Shown: positions 17,956 to 28,067 of the stretch, piece by piece
Position numbering within the stretch: the first letter of the stretch is position 1
Layout of the letters: every line of letters begins with the position of its first letter
Origin: an uncultured Pelagibacteraceae bacterium
Lineage (GTDB): Bacteria > Pseudomonadota > Alphaproteobacteria > Pelagibacterales > Pelagibacteraceae
Length of the DNA stretch: 64,000 bases
NCBI GenBank assembly: GCA_902539195.1
Contig: CACBHZ010000002.1
Span: 1-64,000, forward strand
Direction of reading: 5' to 3'
Translations under genes and position numbers: made by a program
The notes under the pieces: generated by a model
Seen by the model: the letters and a program-made list of their open reading frames with translations, nothing else
Told to the model about the DNA's origin: nothing
The model's database searches: none

Positions 17956-18953
17956 TAAATATTTTCAACAGTGGATTCTTCTGAATTATATTTCAATCTA
18001 GCCTCAAATTCACTTAATCTTTTCCATACTGAAATCAATTCCACTATAGTAGACCAGCTTCTAACTAAGTATTGTAATGAATTTTCAACTCTTCCGAATG
18101 CTCTTGTTATCTGTTGAACAAAACCTAATGTTATCGCACCTGATACTATAGTTGGTGCTAAAGCTAAATATGGAACAATTACCATTCCTTGAAAATAGCT
18201 CCATTTTACTGCATTGAAATACAAGTAGTGAAAATATGATTTATAGTGAATACCTCTAACTCTATCATATAATTGACCAATTGTTGGTGGAGCTGCTCTT
18301 ATTGGATCATCTTCACCATGGACTAATTCTTTTCTATAACCTGCTTCTTCTTTTTGAATATCATATTCAATACCGGGCAACTTTATTCCTACAGCAGCTA
18401 ACAATACTGTCCCACCAAGTGCAGATATTATTGCAACCCAAACTAAAGCATGATCGACCTCACCTATCCATGGAAGTACATCGACTTGTTTAGATAAACC
18501 CCATAATATTGGTAGGAAGGCCACTAAAGTCATTATGCTATCTAGAAGTCCAACACCGAGACCTTCCATTATTCTTGCAAATTTTAAAGTGTCTTCTTGA
18601 ACTCTCTGTGATGCCCCTTCAGTTAAACGAGCTTTTAACCATTGTGAATGATAATATTCAGCCATAGAAGTTCTCCATCTAAATACCCAATGAGAAACAA
18701 AAAAACCTGTTACAATAGCAATTATAATCCAAAGACCAGCAACTTTCGCAAAAGTAAATAAGTATCCAATAAATTCTGTTTCTGTTACTGAACCAGGCTC
18801 AGTCAAAGCTTTTTGAAGAGTGTCATAAAACTCACCGAACCATTCATTGATTTTTACATCTAATTGCACTTGATACCAGGTTGAAACTAATATGAAGATT
18901 GATCCAAATATACTCCAACCATACCATCTTCTTTCTGTAAAAAATTTAAACAT
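17955..18953 (-). CDS. SbmA/BacA-like transporter
   Basis: Multi-TM; INEWFGEFYDTLQKAL; FRWRTSMAEYYHSQWL; EGASQRVQEDTLKFARIMEGLG. Confidence 0.85.
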   Translation of the reverse strand: MFKFFTERRWYGWSIFGSIFILVSTWYQVQLDVKINEWFGEFYDTLQKALTEPGSVTETEFIGYLFTFAKVAGLWIIIAIVTGFFVSHWVFRWRTSMAEYYHSQWLKARLTEGASQRVQEDTLKFARIMEGLGVGLLDSIMTLVAFLPILWGLSKQVDVLPWIGEVDHALVWVAIISALGGTVLLAAVGIKLPGIEYDIQKEEAGYRKELVHGEDDPIRAAPPTIGQLYDRVRGIHYKSYFHYLYFNAVKWSYFQGMVIVPYLALAPTIVSGAITLGFVQQITRAFGRVENSLQYLVRSWSTIVELISVWKRLSEFEARLKYNSEESTVENI

Positions 18954-19234
18954 TATTTTGTAAAATTGTCAGCGTAAGATTTTAAAGTAATTTTTCTTTT
19001 ATTCGGTTCAATCACTTCAAAATCAATTTTATTTTTTTTTGCATATTCAATTGCTAATTCTTTTGTGGAAAATTCTAATTTTAATTCACCATAAGTATCT
19101 GTAGAGCTCTCCCACCCCATCAAGGGATTTATCCCAGGATCATCTGTAATATATTCAATAATCCATTTATCAAATTTCTTTAATCCTGACTGCATAGCAG
19201 TTTTAGAAGGTTTATAAATTTTTGCTTTTTTCAT
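18953..19234 (-). CDS. NDUFS4-like ETC complex I subunit family protein
   Basis: MKKAKIYKPSKTAMQSGLKKFDKWIIEY...PLMGWESSTDTYGELKLEFSTKELAIEYAKK. Start corrected from 19282, which would run into tRNA-Pro. Confidence 0.88.
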   Translation of the reverse strand: MKKAKIYKPSKTAMQSGLKKFDKWIIEYITDDPGINPLMGWESSTDTYGELKLEFSTKELAIEYAKKNKIDFEVIEPNKRKITLKSYADNFTK

Positions 19235-19238
19235 AAAA

Positions 19239-19315
19239 TGGTCGGGGTGGTAGGATTCGAACCTACGGCCCCTTGGTCCCAAACCAAGTGCGCTACCAGG
19301 CTGCGCTACACCCCG
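19239..19315 (-). tRNA. tRNA-Pro (anticodon TGG)
   Basis: Minus strand CGGGGTGTAGCGCAGCCTGGTAGCGCACTTGGTTTGGGACCAAGGGGCCGTAGGTTCGAATCCTACCACCCCGACCA. Confidence 0.97.
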
Positions 19316-19410
19316 AATGCAGTACTAATACAGTAGATAAAAAAAATTTCAAAGAATATTAATCACTATTTAAAGGGAAATTTTATAAAATTTGCTATAT
19401 ATAAGTATCT

Positions 19411-19905
19411 ATGATCATTGAATGTCCAGCTTGTTCTAAGAAGTTCAATATTGATGAAAAATTAATTCCAGATGAAGGTAGGCTTTTAAAGTGCGGCAAT
19501 TGCGATCATACATGGTTTTATAAAAAGGAAGAAAATTTAAAATTAGAAACTGAAACTATAAAAATAAATGAAATTGAAGAAAATAAATCAGAGATCAATG
19601 TAGAACCCGTTGATGTACCTATAAAACAATCAAAAAAAATAAGAAAAAAAATTTCAAAAAAATCTTCAAAAAAAGAGAGTACATCAAAAGAATTAGTATC
19701 TATAGATAAAAGTTCTGTTTCAAGAGAAAACAATATTATTAAAAAAATATTTTTAATAATTATTTCAATTATTGCCTTTATTTTACTTATAGACACATTT
19801 AAAAACCAAATATCCATTATATTTCCTGGCATAGTGCAAATGTCAGATAGTTTGTATCTAGTAATAAATGACTTGAAATTATTTATTAAAGATTTAGTCA
19901 GGTAA
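19411..19905 (+). CDS. Zinc-ribbon (MJ0042-type) domain protein with C-terminal TM segment
   Basis: MIIECPACSKKFNIDEKLIPDEGRLLKCGNCDHTW. Confidence 0.85.
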   Translation: MIIECPACSKKFNIDEKLIPDEGRLLKCGNCDHTWFYKKEENLKLETETIKINEIEENKSEINVEPVDVPIKQSKKIRKKISKKSSKKESTSKELVSIDKSSVSRENNIIKKIFLIIISIIAFILLIDTFKNQISIIFPGIVQMSDSLYLVINDLKLFIKDLVR

Positions 19906-19907
19906 AA

Positions 19908-21080
19908 ATGATTCAGATAATTACAAAACCATTTAGATGGTTTTTCAAATTAGAAGCTGCTAGTGGTCTCGTTTTACTTTTTGCAGCTATAATAGCTTTG
20001 ATTGTAAGTAATTCTAATTTATCTGAATTATACTTTTCTACGTTGAATAAATATTTATTTTTAGGAATAAATAATTTTGGAATAAAATTATCAGTTTTAC
20101 ATTGGATAAATGATGCTTTAATGGCAATATTTTTTTTCTTTGTAACATTAGAAATTAAAAGAGAATTCTTACAAGGTGAACTTTCAAATATAAAACAAGC
20201 CCTTCTTCCAATTATCGCAGCAGTTGGTGGAATGTTAGTACCTGCATTATTTTATGTTTTTATTAATTTTGGAGATAGTGAAACAATGAATGGTTGGGCA
20301 ATTCCATCTGCAACTGATATCGCTTTTTCTTTAGGAGTGCTCTCATTATTAGGTAAAAGAGTTCCATTATCTTTAAAAGTTTTTCTAACTGCTTTAGCTA
20401 TTATAGATGATTTGGGAGCTATAGTAATTATTGCATTATTCTATTCAGGTGATCTGAGTATTAAATATCTAAGCTTAATGCTTTTAGCCTTTATTGTTCT
20501 TCTAGTAATAAATAAGTTTAATATAAAGAAATTTTTACCTTATTTAATTGTTGGAATATTTCTTTGGGACTTCACTCACAATTCTGGCATTCATGCAACG
20601 ATTGCTGGTGTTTTGCTAGCAATGACTATACCTCATAGAAAAAAAGACAAAGACTTTTCGCTACTAATAAAAATTGAACATGCGATTAGTCCATATGTTG
20701 CATTTGGTATTATGCCATTATTTGCTTTTGCAAATGCAGGTGTTTCATTAGAAGGTTTATCTTTTGCATCATTACTTGATAAAGTTCCATTGGGAATATT
20801 GTTAGGATTGTTTGTGGGTAAACAATTAGGTGTATTTGTGTTTTCTTATATTTCAATAAAAATGAAAATAGCCCAAATGCCCAATAACTCTAACTGGTTT
20901 AATTTTTACGGTGTTGGAGTATTAACAGGTATTGGGTTTACAATGAGTCTATTTGTTGGAAATTTAGCATTTGTTGAAAATATGCAATACATGGATGGAG
21001 TTAAAATTGGAGTTTTAACTGGGTCATTATTATCCACTTTATTTGGTTACTTCTTAATACTACTTACACCAAATAAGTAA
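19908..21080 (+). CDS. nhaA: Na+/H+ antiporter NhaA
   Basis: INDALMAIFFFFVTLEIKREFLQGEL; IPSATDIAFSLGVLSLLG; ALAIIDDLGAIVIIALFYS. Confidence 0.97.
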   Translation: MIQIITKPFRWFFKLEAASGLVLLFAAIIALIVSNSNLSELYFSTLNKYLFLGINNFGIKLSVLHWINDALMAIFFFFVTLEIKREFLQGELSNIKQALLPIIAAVGGMLVPALFYVFINFGDSETMNGWAIPSATDIAFSLGVLSLLGKRVPLSLKVFLTALAIIDDLGAIVIIALFYSGDLSIKYLSLMLLAFIVLLVINKFNIKKFLPYLIVGIFLWDFTHNSGIHATIAGVLLAMTIPHRKKDKDFSLLIKIEHAISPYVAFGIMPLFAFANAGVSLEGLSFASLLDKVPLGILLGLFVGKQLGVFVFSYISIKMKIAQMPNNSNWFNFYGVGVLTGIGFTMSLFVGNLAFVENMQYMDGVKIGVLTGSLLSTLFGYFLILLTPNK

Positions 21081-21087
21081 GTAGTTT

Positions 21088-21633
21088 ATGAAAAGATTAA
21101 TAATAATAAGTTTAACAATAATAATGTTTTTTTTTAAAAATTCAGCAAACAGTAACGATCAGAAAAGTTTATACGATCTAGAAATTGAGAGTATTAATGG
21201 AGAAATCATAAAATTAAAAGATTATCGAGATAAAGTTATACTTATAGTAAACACCGCCAGCTATTGTGGTTTCACCAAACAATACGAAGATCTGCAAGAT
21301 TTATGGAATAAATATAAATCTAGTGGTCTTATTGTTCTTGGAGTGCCCTCAGACTCTTTCAATCAAGAAAAAAAAACCAATAGTGAAGTAAAAGAATTTT
21401 GTGAGGTCAATTTTGAAATAAATTTTCCATTAACAACTATTACAGATGTAAAAGGTAACGATGCTCATGCGATTTTTAAGTGGGCAGAAAATAATTTTGG
21501 CAAATCTGCAATTCCTAAGTGGAATTTTCATAAAATATTAATCAATAAACAGGGAAATGTAGAGGAAACATATACTTCTTTTACAAAACCTACATCAAAT
21601 AAAATTATAAATAAAATTGAAGAAATACTATAG
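21088..21633 (+). CDS. Glutathione peroxidase family protein
   Basis: LIVNTASYCGFTKQYEDLQDLWNKYKSSGLIVLGVPSDSFNQE; KWNFHKILINKQG. Confidence 0.95.
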   Translation: MKRLIIISLTIIMFFFKNSANSNDQKSLYDLEIESINGEIIKLKDYRDKVILIVNTASYCGFTKQYEDLQDLWNKYKSSGLIVLGVPSDSFNQEKKTNSEVKEFCEVNFEINFPLTTITDVKGNDAHAIFKWAENNFGKSAIPKWNFHKILINKQGNVEETYTSFTKPTSNKIINKIEEIL

Positions 21634-22404
21634 TTCTACAGTTAAACCATCATGTGCTGGTATAACATTTTTAGGTATAACTTTCTTTAACTGATTATAA
21701 TCTAATACTGGTGATAAATTTGAAAGAATAGCATTTTTCGGTTTAAATTTTTTGATGAAGTGTAAAGATTTTTCTAAATTGAAGTGTGATGGATGAAAAT
21801 TGTACCACAGACAATCAATTATTAAATACTTAAGATTTTTAAAATAAAAATAATCTTTTTTGTGAATATCACTTACATCAGTAATGTATGCAAGTTTTTT
21901 ATCAATTATAAAACAATTAGAATTGACCGAACCGTGCTCAACAACAATCGACTTAAATTTTATATTTTTATTTTTATGTTTAATAAACGAATTTTTTTTT
22001 AATTTATTTAATTTTAAAGTAGCTGGATATTCTTTTGAGAAACTTTCAAAACAATATGAAAAACTTTGTTTTAAATATTTGGATGTTTCATTATCAGCAT
22101 AAACATTAACTTGTTTTCTACTATTAATAAAAAAAGATCTTAAATCATTTATTCCATGTGTTTGATCAGCATGCATATGAGAATAGAATACTTTGTCAAT
22201 TTTCTTAATTTTATGTCGTAATAACTGTTGTCTTAAGTCTGGAGATGTATCAATTAAAATGTTTTCATTAAAAGTTTTAATAAGCGCTGAACATCTTGTT
22301 CTATAATTTTTTTTATTTTTGGGATCGCAATTTCCAAAAAAACCATCAGGTCTTGGCACACCCATTGAGCTTCCACAACCTAATATTATAAATTTTATAG
22401 TCAT
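21628..22404 (-). CDS. MBL-fold metallo-hydrolase (PhnP-like)
   Basis: GCGSSMGVPRPDGFFGNCDPKNKKNYRTRCSAL; FYSHMHADQTHGINDLR. Confidence 0.9.
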   Translation of the reverse strand: MTIKFIILGCGSSMGVPRPDGFFGNCDPKNKKNYRTRCSALIKTFNENILIDTSPDLRQQLLRHKIKKIDKVFYSHMHADQTHGINDLRSFFINSRKQVNVYADNETSKYLKQSFSYCFESFSKEYPATLKLNKLKKNSFIKHKNKNIKFKSIVVEHGSVNSNCFIIDKKLAYITDVSDIHKKDYFYFKNLKYLIIDCLWYNFHPSHFNLEKSLHFIKKFKPKNAILSNLSPVLDYNQLKKVIPKNVIPAHDGLTVEL

Positions 22405-23165
22405 TTTTGAAAAAATAATCGTTCAAAATTATTATTTGTAATAGTTTCTAATTCATCAAAAGTTTTTGATTTTAATTCTGAAAGTTTTTCCAATGTATAT
22501 TTAATAAAAGAGGGTTCGTTTTTTTTACCTCTCATTGGTATAGGTGCTAAAAATGGACTATCTGTTTCAATTAAAATTTTATCATTTTCAATCATTTTAA
22601 ATGTTTCTTGAAGATCAATACTATTTTTAAATGTTATTATTCCACTTGCAGAAAAATACGAATTTAATGTCATCATTTTTTTTGCAAATTCTTTTGAACC
22701 TGTAAAACAGTGCATGAGTATTTTAATATCACTATTTTTATATCCATTTAAAATATCAAAAGTTTCTTTTTCCGCACTTCTAGAATGAACTATTAAAGGA
22801 TAATTTAATTCAATCGAAGCTTCTATATGTGTCTCAAAACTTTTAATTTGAGCATCTTTATGACTATTTTCATAATAGAAATCTAATCCTGTCTCCCCTA
22901 CCCCAATTATCTTTTTAAATTTATTAGCATTTTCAACAATGAATTTTTTATCCATATTATCATTGCTAGACTCGTGGGGGTGAATACCTATACTTCCATA
23001 AATTATTTCGTCAAGATTTATAATCTCTTTAATATTTTCAAAGCTTTTTGAATTGGTTGAAATAGTTAAAATTTTCTTTAATCCATTTTCCTTGGAACGT
23101 TTTATAACATCATTGATATTTGAATAAAGAGGTTCGTGATCAAGATGACAATGTGAGTCTATCAT
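22401..23165 (-). CDS. TatD family DNase/hydrolase
   Basis: MIDSHCHLDHEPL; IGVGETGLDFYYENS; LIVHSRSAEKETF; ETDSPFLAPIPMRGKKNEPSF. Confidence 0.95.
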   Translation of the reverse strand: MIDSHCHLDHEPLYSNINDVIKRSKENGLKKILTISTNSKSFENIKEIINLDEIIYGSIGIHPHESSNDNMDKKFIVENANKFKKIIGVGETGLDFYYENSHKDAQIKSFETHIEASIELNYPLIVHSRSAEKETFDILNGYKNSDIKILMHCFTGSKEFAKKMMTLNSYFSASGIITFKNSIDLQETFKMIENDKILIETDSPFLAPIPMRGKKNEPSFIKYTLEKLSELKSKTFDELETITNNNFERLFFQK

Positions 23166-24688
23166 TTTTCAATTTTTTTAAACAAAATATCTAATTTATT
23201 TATTTTTAAATCTTTTTTTAAAATTTCATTATTATCAATTGATGTAAAATCAATAGAATTTTCTGTTTCATTAAAAACATTTAAAACTTTTAATGAGGTT
23301 TCTGGCATTACTGGATAAAGCAAAATAGTAATTTTTCTAATTAATTCTAATGCAGTATAAACAATCGTATTCAACCTTAATCTATCGTCTTTCTTCTTCC
23401 AAGGTTCCTGATCATTAAAATATTTATTTGCAGAAAACAATCTATCAACAATAAAACTCATATATTGGTTTATATCTTGATTATCTATAAATGATCTTAT
23501 TTTATCTAGATTATTTAATGGTTTTAAAATTTCTAAATCATCATCAGTAAATTTATGATCAGGTATTAAAGATGAACAATTTTTTTCAGCAAAAGAAAGT
23601 ACTCTTTGACAGAGATTTCCAAAATTATTTGCCAAATCGCTATTAATACAATTTTCTAATTTTTCCTCAGAAATATTACCATCATTACCAAAAGAAACTT
23701 CTTTAAGTAAATAATATCTTAATGGATCTAAACCATAAATATTTATTATTTCTAATGGATCTAAAATATTTCCTTTTGATTTTGACATCTTTTCATCACC
23801 AGAAAGGATCCATCCATGTCCATAAACCCTTTTTGGCGGTTCTATTTTTGCAGCCAATAAGAATGCTGGCCAATAAATAGCGTGAAATCTTAATATGTCT
23901 TTACCAATAATATGTAAATCTGCTGGCCAAAAACTTTTATATAATTCATTATTTTCATCGGGATATTTTAAAGAACTTAAATAATTTGTTAATGCATCTA
24001 ACCATACATAAACTACATGATTTTCATCACTTGGTACTTTTACACCCCAAGAAAATGTTTTTCTACTAACAGATAAGTCTTTTAAGCCACTTTTGACAAA
24101 GCTTATTACTTCATTTCTTCTACTTTCAGGTAATATGAAATTTTTATTTTTTTCATAAAAATCTAATAACGGTTTTTCCCATTCTGAAAGTTTAAAAAAA
24201 AAAGATTCTTCTTCAACCCACTCAACAGCTGAACCGGATGATTTAGCAACTTTTAAACCATCTTTTTCTTCGACCTCATCTTCATTATAAAAAGCCTCAT
24301 CTGATACAGAATACCAACCAGAATATTTAGACAAAAAAATTTGATTATTTTTTTCAAGTATATTCCATAAATTTTGTACAGATACTTTATGTCTATCTTC
24401 TGTCGTTCTAATAAAATCTGTATTAGATAAGTTTAATGTTTTAGTTAAATCCTCAAATGTTTTACTTATTTCATCACAAAAAGATTTTGGATCCTTATTT
24501 AACTTTTCAGCAGATCTTTGTATTTTCAAACCATGCTCATCTGTACCTGTTAAAAAATAGACATTAAAACCATCAATTTTTTTGAAACGTGCAAAAAAAT
24601 CAGCAATTATACTTGAATATGCATGTCCCATATGAGGTTTTGCGGAAGGATAGTAAATTGGTGTTGTTATATAATAATTTTTATTCAC
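23162..24688 (-). CDS. metG: Methionyl-tRNA synthetase
   Basis: ITTPIYYPSAKPHMGHAYSSI; HGWILSGDEKMSKSKGN. Confidence 0.97.
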   Translation of the reverse strand: MNKNYYITTPIYYPSAKPHMGHAYSSIIADFFARFKKIDGFNVYFLTGTDEHGLKIQRSAEKLNKDPKSFCDEISKTFEDLTKTLNLSNTDFIRTTEDRHKVSVQNLWNILEKNNQIFLSKYSGWYSVSDEAFYNEDEVEEKDGLKVAKSSGSAVEWVEEESFFFKLSEWEKPLLDFYEKNKNFILPESRRNEVISFVKSGLKDLSVSRKTFSWGVKVPSDENHVVYVWLDALTNYLSSLKYPDENNELYKSFWPADLHIIGKDILRFHAIYWPAFLLAAKIEPPKRVYGHGWILSGDEKMSKSKGNILDPLEIINIYGLDPLRYYLLKEVSFGNDGNISEEKLENCINSDLANNFGNLCQRVLSFAEKNCSSLIPDHKFTDDDLEILKPLNNLDKIRSFIDNQDINQYMSFIVDRLFSANKYFNDQEPWKKKDDRLRLNTIVYTALELIRKITILLYPVMPETSLKVLNVFNETENSIDFTSIDNNEILKKDLKINKLDILFKKIEK

Positions 24689-25550
24689 TTAATAATTTAT
24701 CCTTAAATTCTAAAAAAAAAGTTTCATAATCAAGATTATATTTTTTTACATTAGATAATTTTGAATAATAATATTCTTTAACTTTATATGACAATTTTTT
24801 TGTTGTGTTTATATGTTTATAAAAAAATAATTCAATAATCATATTTAAATTATCTCTTATAAATTCTTGTTTAATATAATGCTTATTATTAATTAAATTA
24901 ACTAATAAATCATCAACTGTGGTTTCGGATACTGATAATTCAAATTCATTCATATAGTTTATTAAGGATATTAAAAAAAAAGGTGTTGAGTAATAATTTA
25001 TTAAATTTGAATTTAATTGTTCATAAATATTTTCATTAAAGTGATTATTGATAATCAATCTAGTATTCTCATTAGATAGACTTAATTTAAATTCTATACA
25101 TCGGGATTTTATTGTATCTATTAAAAACTTCTCTGAATTAAAAATTAAAATAAAAAAAACATTTTCATTTGGTTCTTCTAAATTTTTTAATAAAGCATTT
25201 GATGAATTAATATTTAAAAATTCAACATCGTCGAGAATTATAAATCTTGATTTATTATTAAAGGAGGATTGATTTGTAAACTTTATGATTTCTCTAATTT
25301 GATCAATTTCTATATTTTTTTTATCATTATTTTTTTTTATATTTAAAATATTAGGATGGGATTTGTTTTTTATTAGCTCATTATCGTTATTAGAATTAAA
25401 AATTTTATATAAAAATTTTTCTGTAAGTAATGATTTTCCAATACCTTTTTTACCAGATAACAAAATTTTATTTGGAAGTTCATTATTTTCGTAAAGTGTT
25501 ACAAATTTTTCTAAATATGCTTCATGTCCTATTAATTTATATTCAGACAT
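24681..25550 (-). CDS. holB: DNA polymerase III subunit delta'
   Basis: ILLSGKKGIGKSLLTEKFLYKIF; RFIILDDVEFLNINSSNALLKNLEEPNENVFFILI. Confidence 0.88.
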   Translation of the reverse strand: MSEYKLIGHEAYLEKFVTLYENNELPNKILLSGKKGIGKSLLTEKFLYKIFNSNNDNELIKNKSHPNILNIKKNNDKKNIEIDQIREIIKFTNQSSFNNKSRFIILDDVEFLNINSSNALLKNLEEPNENVFFILIFNSEKFLIDTIKSRCIEFKLSLSNENTRLIINNHFNENIYEQLNSNLINYYSTPFFLISLINYMNEFELSVSETTVDDLLVNLINNKHYIKQEFIRDNLNMIIELFFYKHINTTKKLSYKVKEYYYSKLSNVKKYNLDYETFFLEFKDKLLSE

Positions 25551-26165
25551 TTATATCAATTTCTCAAGTTTATTTATTATGATTTTTTTTACTTCATTAA
25601 TTGTATTAGTGTTTGAATTAATTTTAATATATTTGCTCTTATTGCTTGATATTTTTTCATACCCGTTCTGAACTTTGTTATAAAATTTTAGTTTAAATTT
25701 ATCATATCTATTTAAGTTAGATCTATTTCTAAGCCTTTTTTGTAAATTTGTTGAATTTACAGTACTTAAAAAAACTATATCAGGATTAAAATTTCCAATT
25801 ATAAACTTATTCAGCATTCTGATTACCTTTAAATCAATTTTCATTCCATAATGTTGATACGCAATAGTAGAATCTGTAAAACGATCAATTAATATTATTT
25901 TTTTTTTATAATTTTTTTTAATAATTTTCTCAAAATTTTCTGATCTTCCAGCATAAAATAGTAATAGATCGGTTTTATTATTTAAATTTAGTTTCTTATT
26001 TAAAATCAATTTTCTTATTTTTTCTGAAAAAATTGAACCACCAGGCTCTCTTAATTTTATAAAATTTTTTCTTCGCTTTTTTAAATAATTTGCAGCAATT
26101 TTAAAATTTGTAGTTTTTCCCGAGGCCTCAATGCCTTCAAATATAATAATTGGATATTTAGACAT
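25551..26165 (-). CDS. tmk: Thymidylate kinase
   Basis: IIFEGIEASGKTT; REPGGSIFSEKIR; DRFTDSTIAYQHYG. Confidence 0.95.
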   Translation of the reverse strand: MSKYPIIIFEGIEASGKTTNFKIAANYLKKRRKNFIKLREPGGSIFSEKIRKLILNKKLNLNNKTDLLLFYAGRSENFEKIIKKNYKKKIILIDRFTDSTIAYQHYGMKIDLKVIRMLNKFIIGNFNPDIVFLSTVNSTNLQKRLRNRSNLNRYDKFKLKFYNKVQNGYEKISSNKSKYIKINSNTNTINEVKKIIINKLEKLI

Positions 26166-27312
26166 CGCCCCATATCAAAAAATTGATAGAAGTTATCAAT
26201 CTTGATATTGCATTTTGTTGTTTGATATTTTCTGTAGAAAATAAGTCATGATTAGATATTACTTCATCTTTATATAATACTTTTATTTCTGCTAATTTTT
26301 CTCCAATTTTAATAGGTGCTTGTATAGGACCGTCATAAACAATCTTCACTTTCATATATTTTTTTTTAGCTTTTGGAATGGTCTTATATATTATGTCTTT
26401 AGTATTAACTTTTACTTTTTTCTTATTTCCCTGCCAAACATCTAGTTCATAAAGATATTCGTTATCATTACTTATTTTTATCGTATCGAAATTTGTAATT
26501 CCCCATGTTAACAATTTTTGTGATTGCTTTGATCTAGAATTTTTAGTTTCAAAACCACTTGCAACAGCAATTAATCTTCTCTCTTTTCTTAATATGGAAG
26601 ATGCAAGTGAATATTTTTCTGAACCAAGGTAGCCTGTTTTAATTCCATCTACACCCATATTTTTATATAATAATGGATTTCTATTTCCTTGTGTAATTGG
26701 ATCCCCTCCAGTCCTACTCCAAGTAAATTCTTTAATTTTAAAATACTCATAATATTTAGGATGTTCTTTGATTAAATAATTCGACATAATTAAAATATCT
26801 CTAACGGTTGAATAATTGTTATCATCATTAATCCCTGACGAATTTGAAAAATTAGTATTTTCCATCCCAATTTCTTGAGCTTTCTCAGTCATTAGCAAAG
26901 CAAACTCGTCTTCCGTTCCTGCAATACCTTCAGCCAAAGCTACACAAGCATCATTACCTGAAGCAACAATTATACCTAATAATAAATCTTCTACCGAAAC
27001 TTCATCTCCAACCATTATAAACATTGATGAATAACCAGATGAGGATAATCTCCAAGCATTTTCAGAAACAATAAATTTTTCATCTAATGTGATTTCACCA
27101 CTTTTCAATAAATCAAAAGCAACGATTGAAGTCATTATTTTTGTCATAGAAGCAGGAAATATTCTTTCATCAGGATTTTTTTCATATAAAATTTCACCAG
27201 ATAAATAATCTTGTAAAATTGCAGTTCGTGCATTTATGTTAAATTTTGCATAAGAAATATTAGTTATAACTAAAAATGAAAGGACAAAACTTAATAGTAC
27301 TTTTATTTTCAT
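26158..27312 (-). CDS. D-alanyl-D-alanine carboxypeptidase (DacA/DacC type)
   Basis: PASMTKIMTSIVAFDLL (SxxK); GVDGIKTGYLG (KTG). Confidence 0.95.
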   Translation of the reverse strand: MKIKVLLSFVLSFLVITNISYAKFNINARTAILQDYLSGEILYEKNPDERIFPASMTKIMTSIVAFDLLKSGEITLDEKFIVSENAWRLSSSGYSSMFIMVGDEVSVEDLLLGIIVASGNDACVALAEGIAGTEDEFALLMTEKAQEIGMENTNFSNSSGINDDNNYSTVRDILIMSNYLIKEHPKYYEYFKIKEFTWSRTGGDPITQGNRNPLLYKNMGVDGIKTGYLGSEKYSLASSILRKERRLIAVASGFETKNSRSKQSQKLLTWGITNFDTIKISNDNEYLYELDVWQGNKKKVKVNTKDIIYKTIPKAKKKYMKVKIVYDGPIQAPIKIGEKLAEIKVLYKDEVISNHDLFSTENIKQQNAISRLITSINFLIWGDV

Positions 27313-28067
27313 AATTTTATTAATTCAATATTTTCAAAATTTATATCAGCAATCTCATTATATACATTTTTAATTGATCCTAAATTATAAAAAGGACCCT
27401 TGTAAACCCTATATAAATTTTTAGACATTTTTTTGATATTTATGTCTTTTAAATTGTATTCATCCTCAAGTCTTTTTTTCAATGTAATTGCAGATTCTTC
27501 AAAAAATAAATCAGCAAATTTAATTATAAATTCAAATTTTGTATTTTTCACCTTCTCAACTTTTGAATTATTATCTTTTTCAATTGATATATTTTGGATC
27601 GAAATGCTGTCTACTGGAGCTTTATTTGCTACTTTTTTTTCCTCATCAAACGTTTTAGCTTTATTTGCAACAAAAGTATTACTAGAATTTATTGTTTCTA
27701 CACGTACATAGGGTTGATCAGGATCTATATCAAGTTCAGTTGCAATTCTTTCAGAAATTACTGAATTATAAAATATTGGATATTTTGAACTTTTTCCTAC
27801 TTTAGCAATCAAGTATTTTTCATTTAACAAATTTGTTATTTTTATATCTGTATCTTTTTTTAATTTATTATTGAAAATAACTAATGATCTTTGATCAATT
27901 TTTTTTGAAACTATTCGTTTTTTGAAAATATCATTATTAAATATTAGAGCAAAACCATCATTTGAATAATTTTTGAAATCTTTATTGGTGATTACTTTTT
28001 TATTAGTAGTTTCACATGATGTTAAAATTATTGCTAAAAAAATTATTATCTTAAGTTTCATTTTCAA
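27309..28067 (-). CDS. RlpA-like SPOR-domain lipoprotein
   Basis: Lipobox ILTSCETT; DPDQPYVRVETI RlpA-like segment; C-terminal SPOR-like repeat; sits between mltB-like and dacA genes. Confidence 0.6.
   Translation of the reverse strand: MKMKLKIIIFLAIILTSCETTNKKVITNKDFKNYSNDGFALIFNNDIFKKRIVSKKIDQRSLVIFNNKLKKDTDIKITNLLNEKYLIAKVGKSSKYPIFYNSVISERIATELDIDPDQPYVRVETINSSNTFVANKAKTFDEEKKVANKAPVDSISIQNISIEKDNNSKVEKVKNTKFEFIIKFADLFFEESAITLKKRLEDEYNLKDINIKKMSKNLYRVYKGPFYNLGSIKNVYNEIADINFENIELIKL

Noticed and set aside
18281-18493. 70-aa plus ORF opposite the SbmA-like gene
   Set aside because: Antisense; no start context or recognisable domain.
19235-19282. N-terminal extension of the NDUFS4-like ORF
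   Set aside because: It reads through tRNA-Pro sequence.
19518-19832. 104-aa minus ORF opposite the zinc-ribbon protein
   Set aside because: Low-complexity mirror of a Lys/Glu-rich coding stretch.
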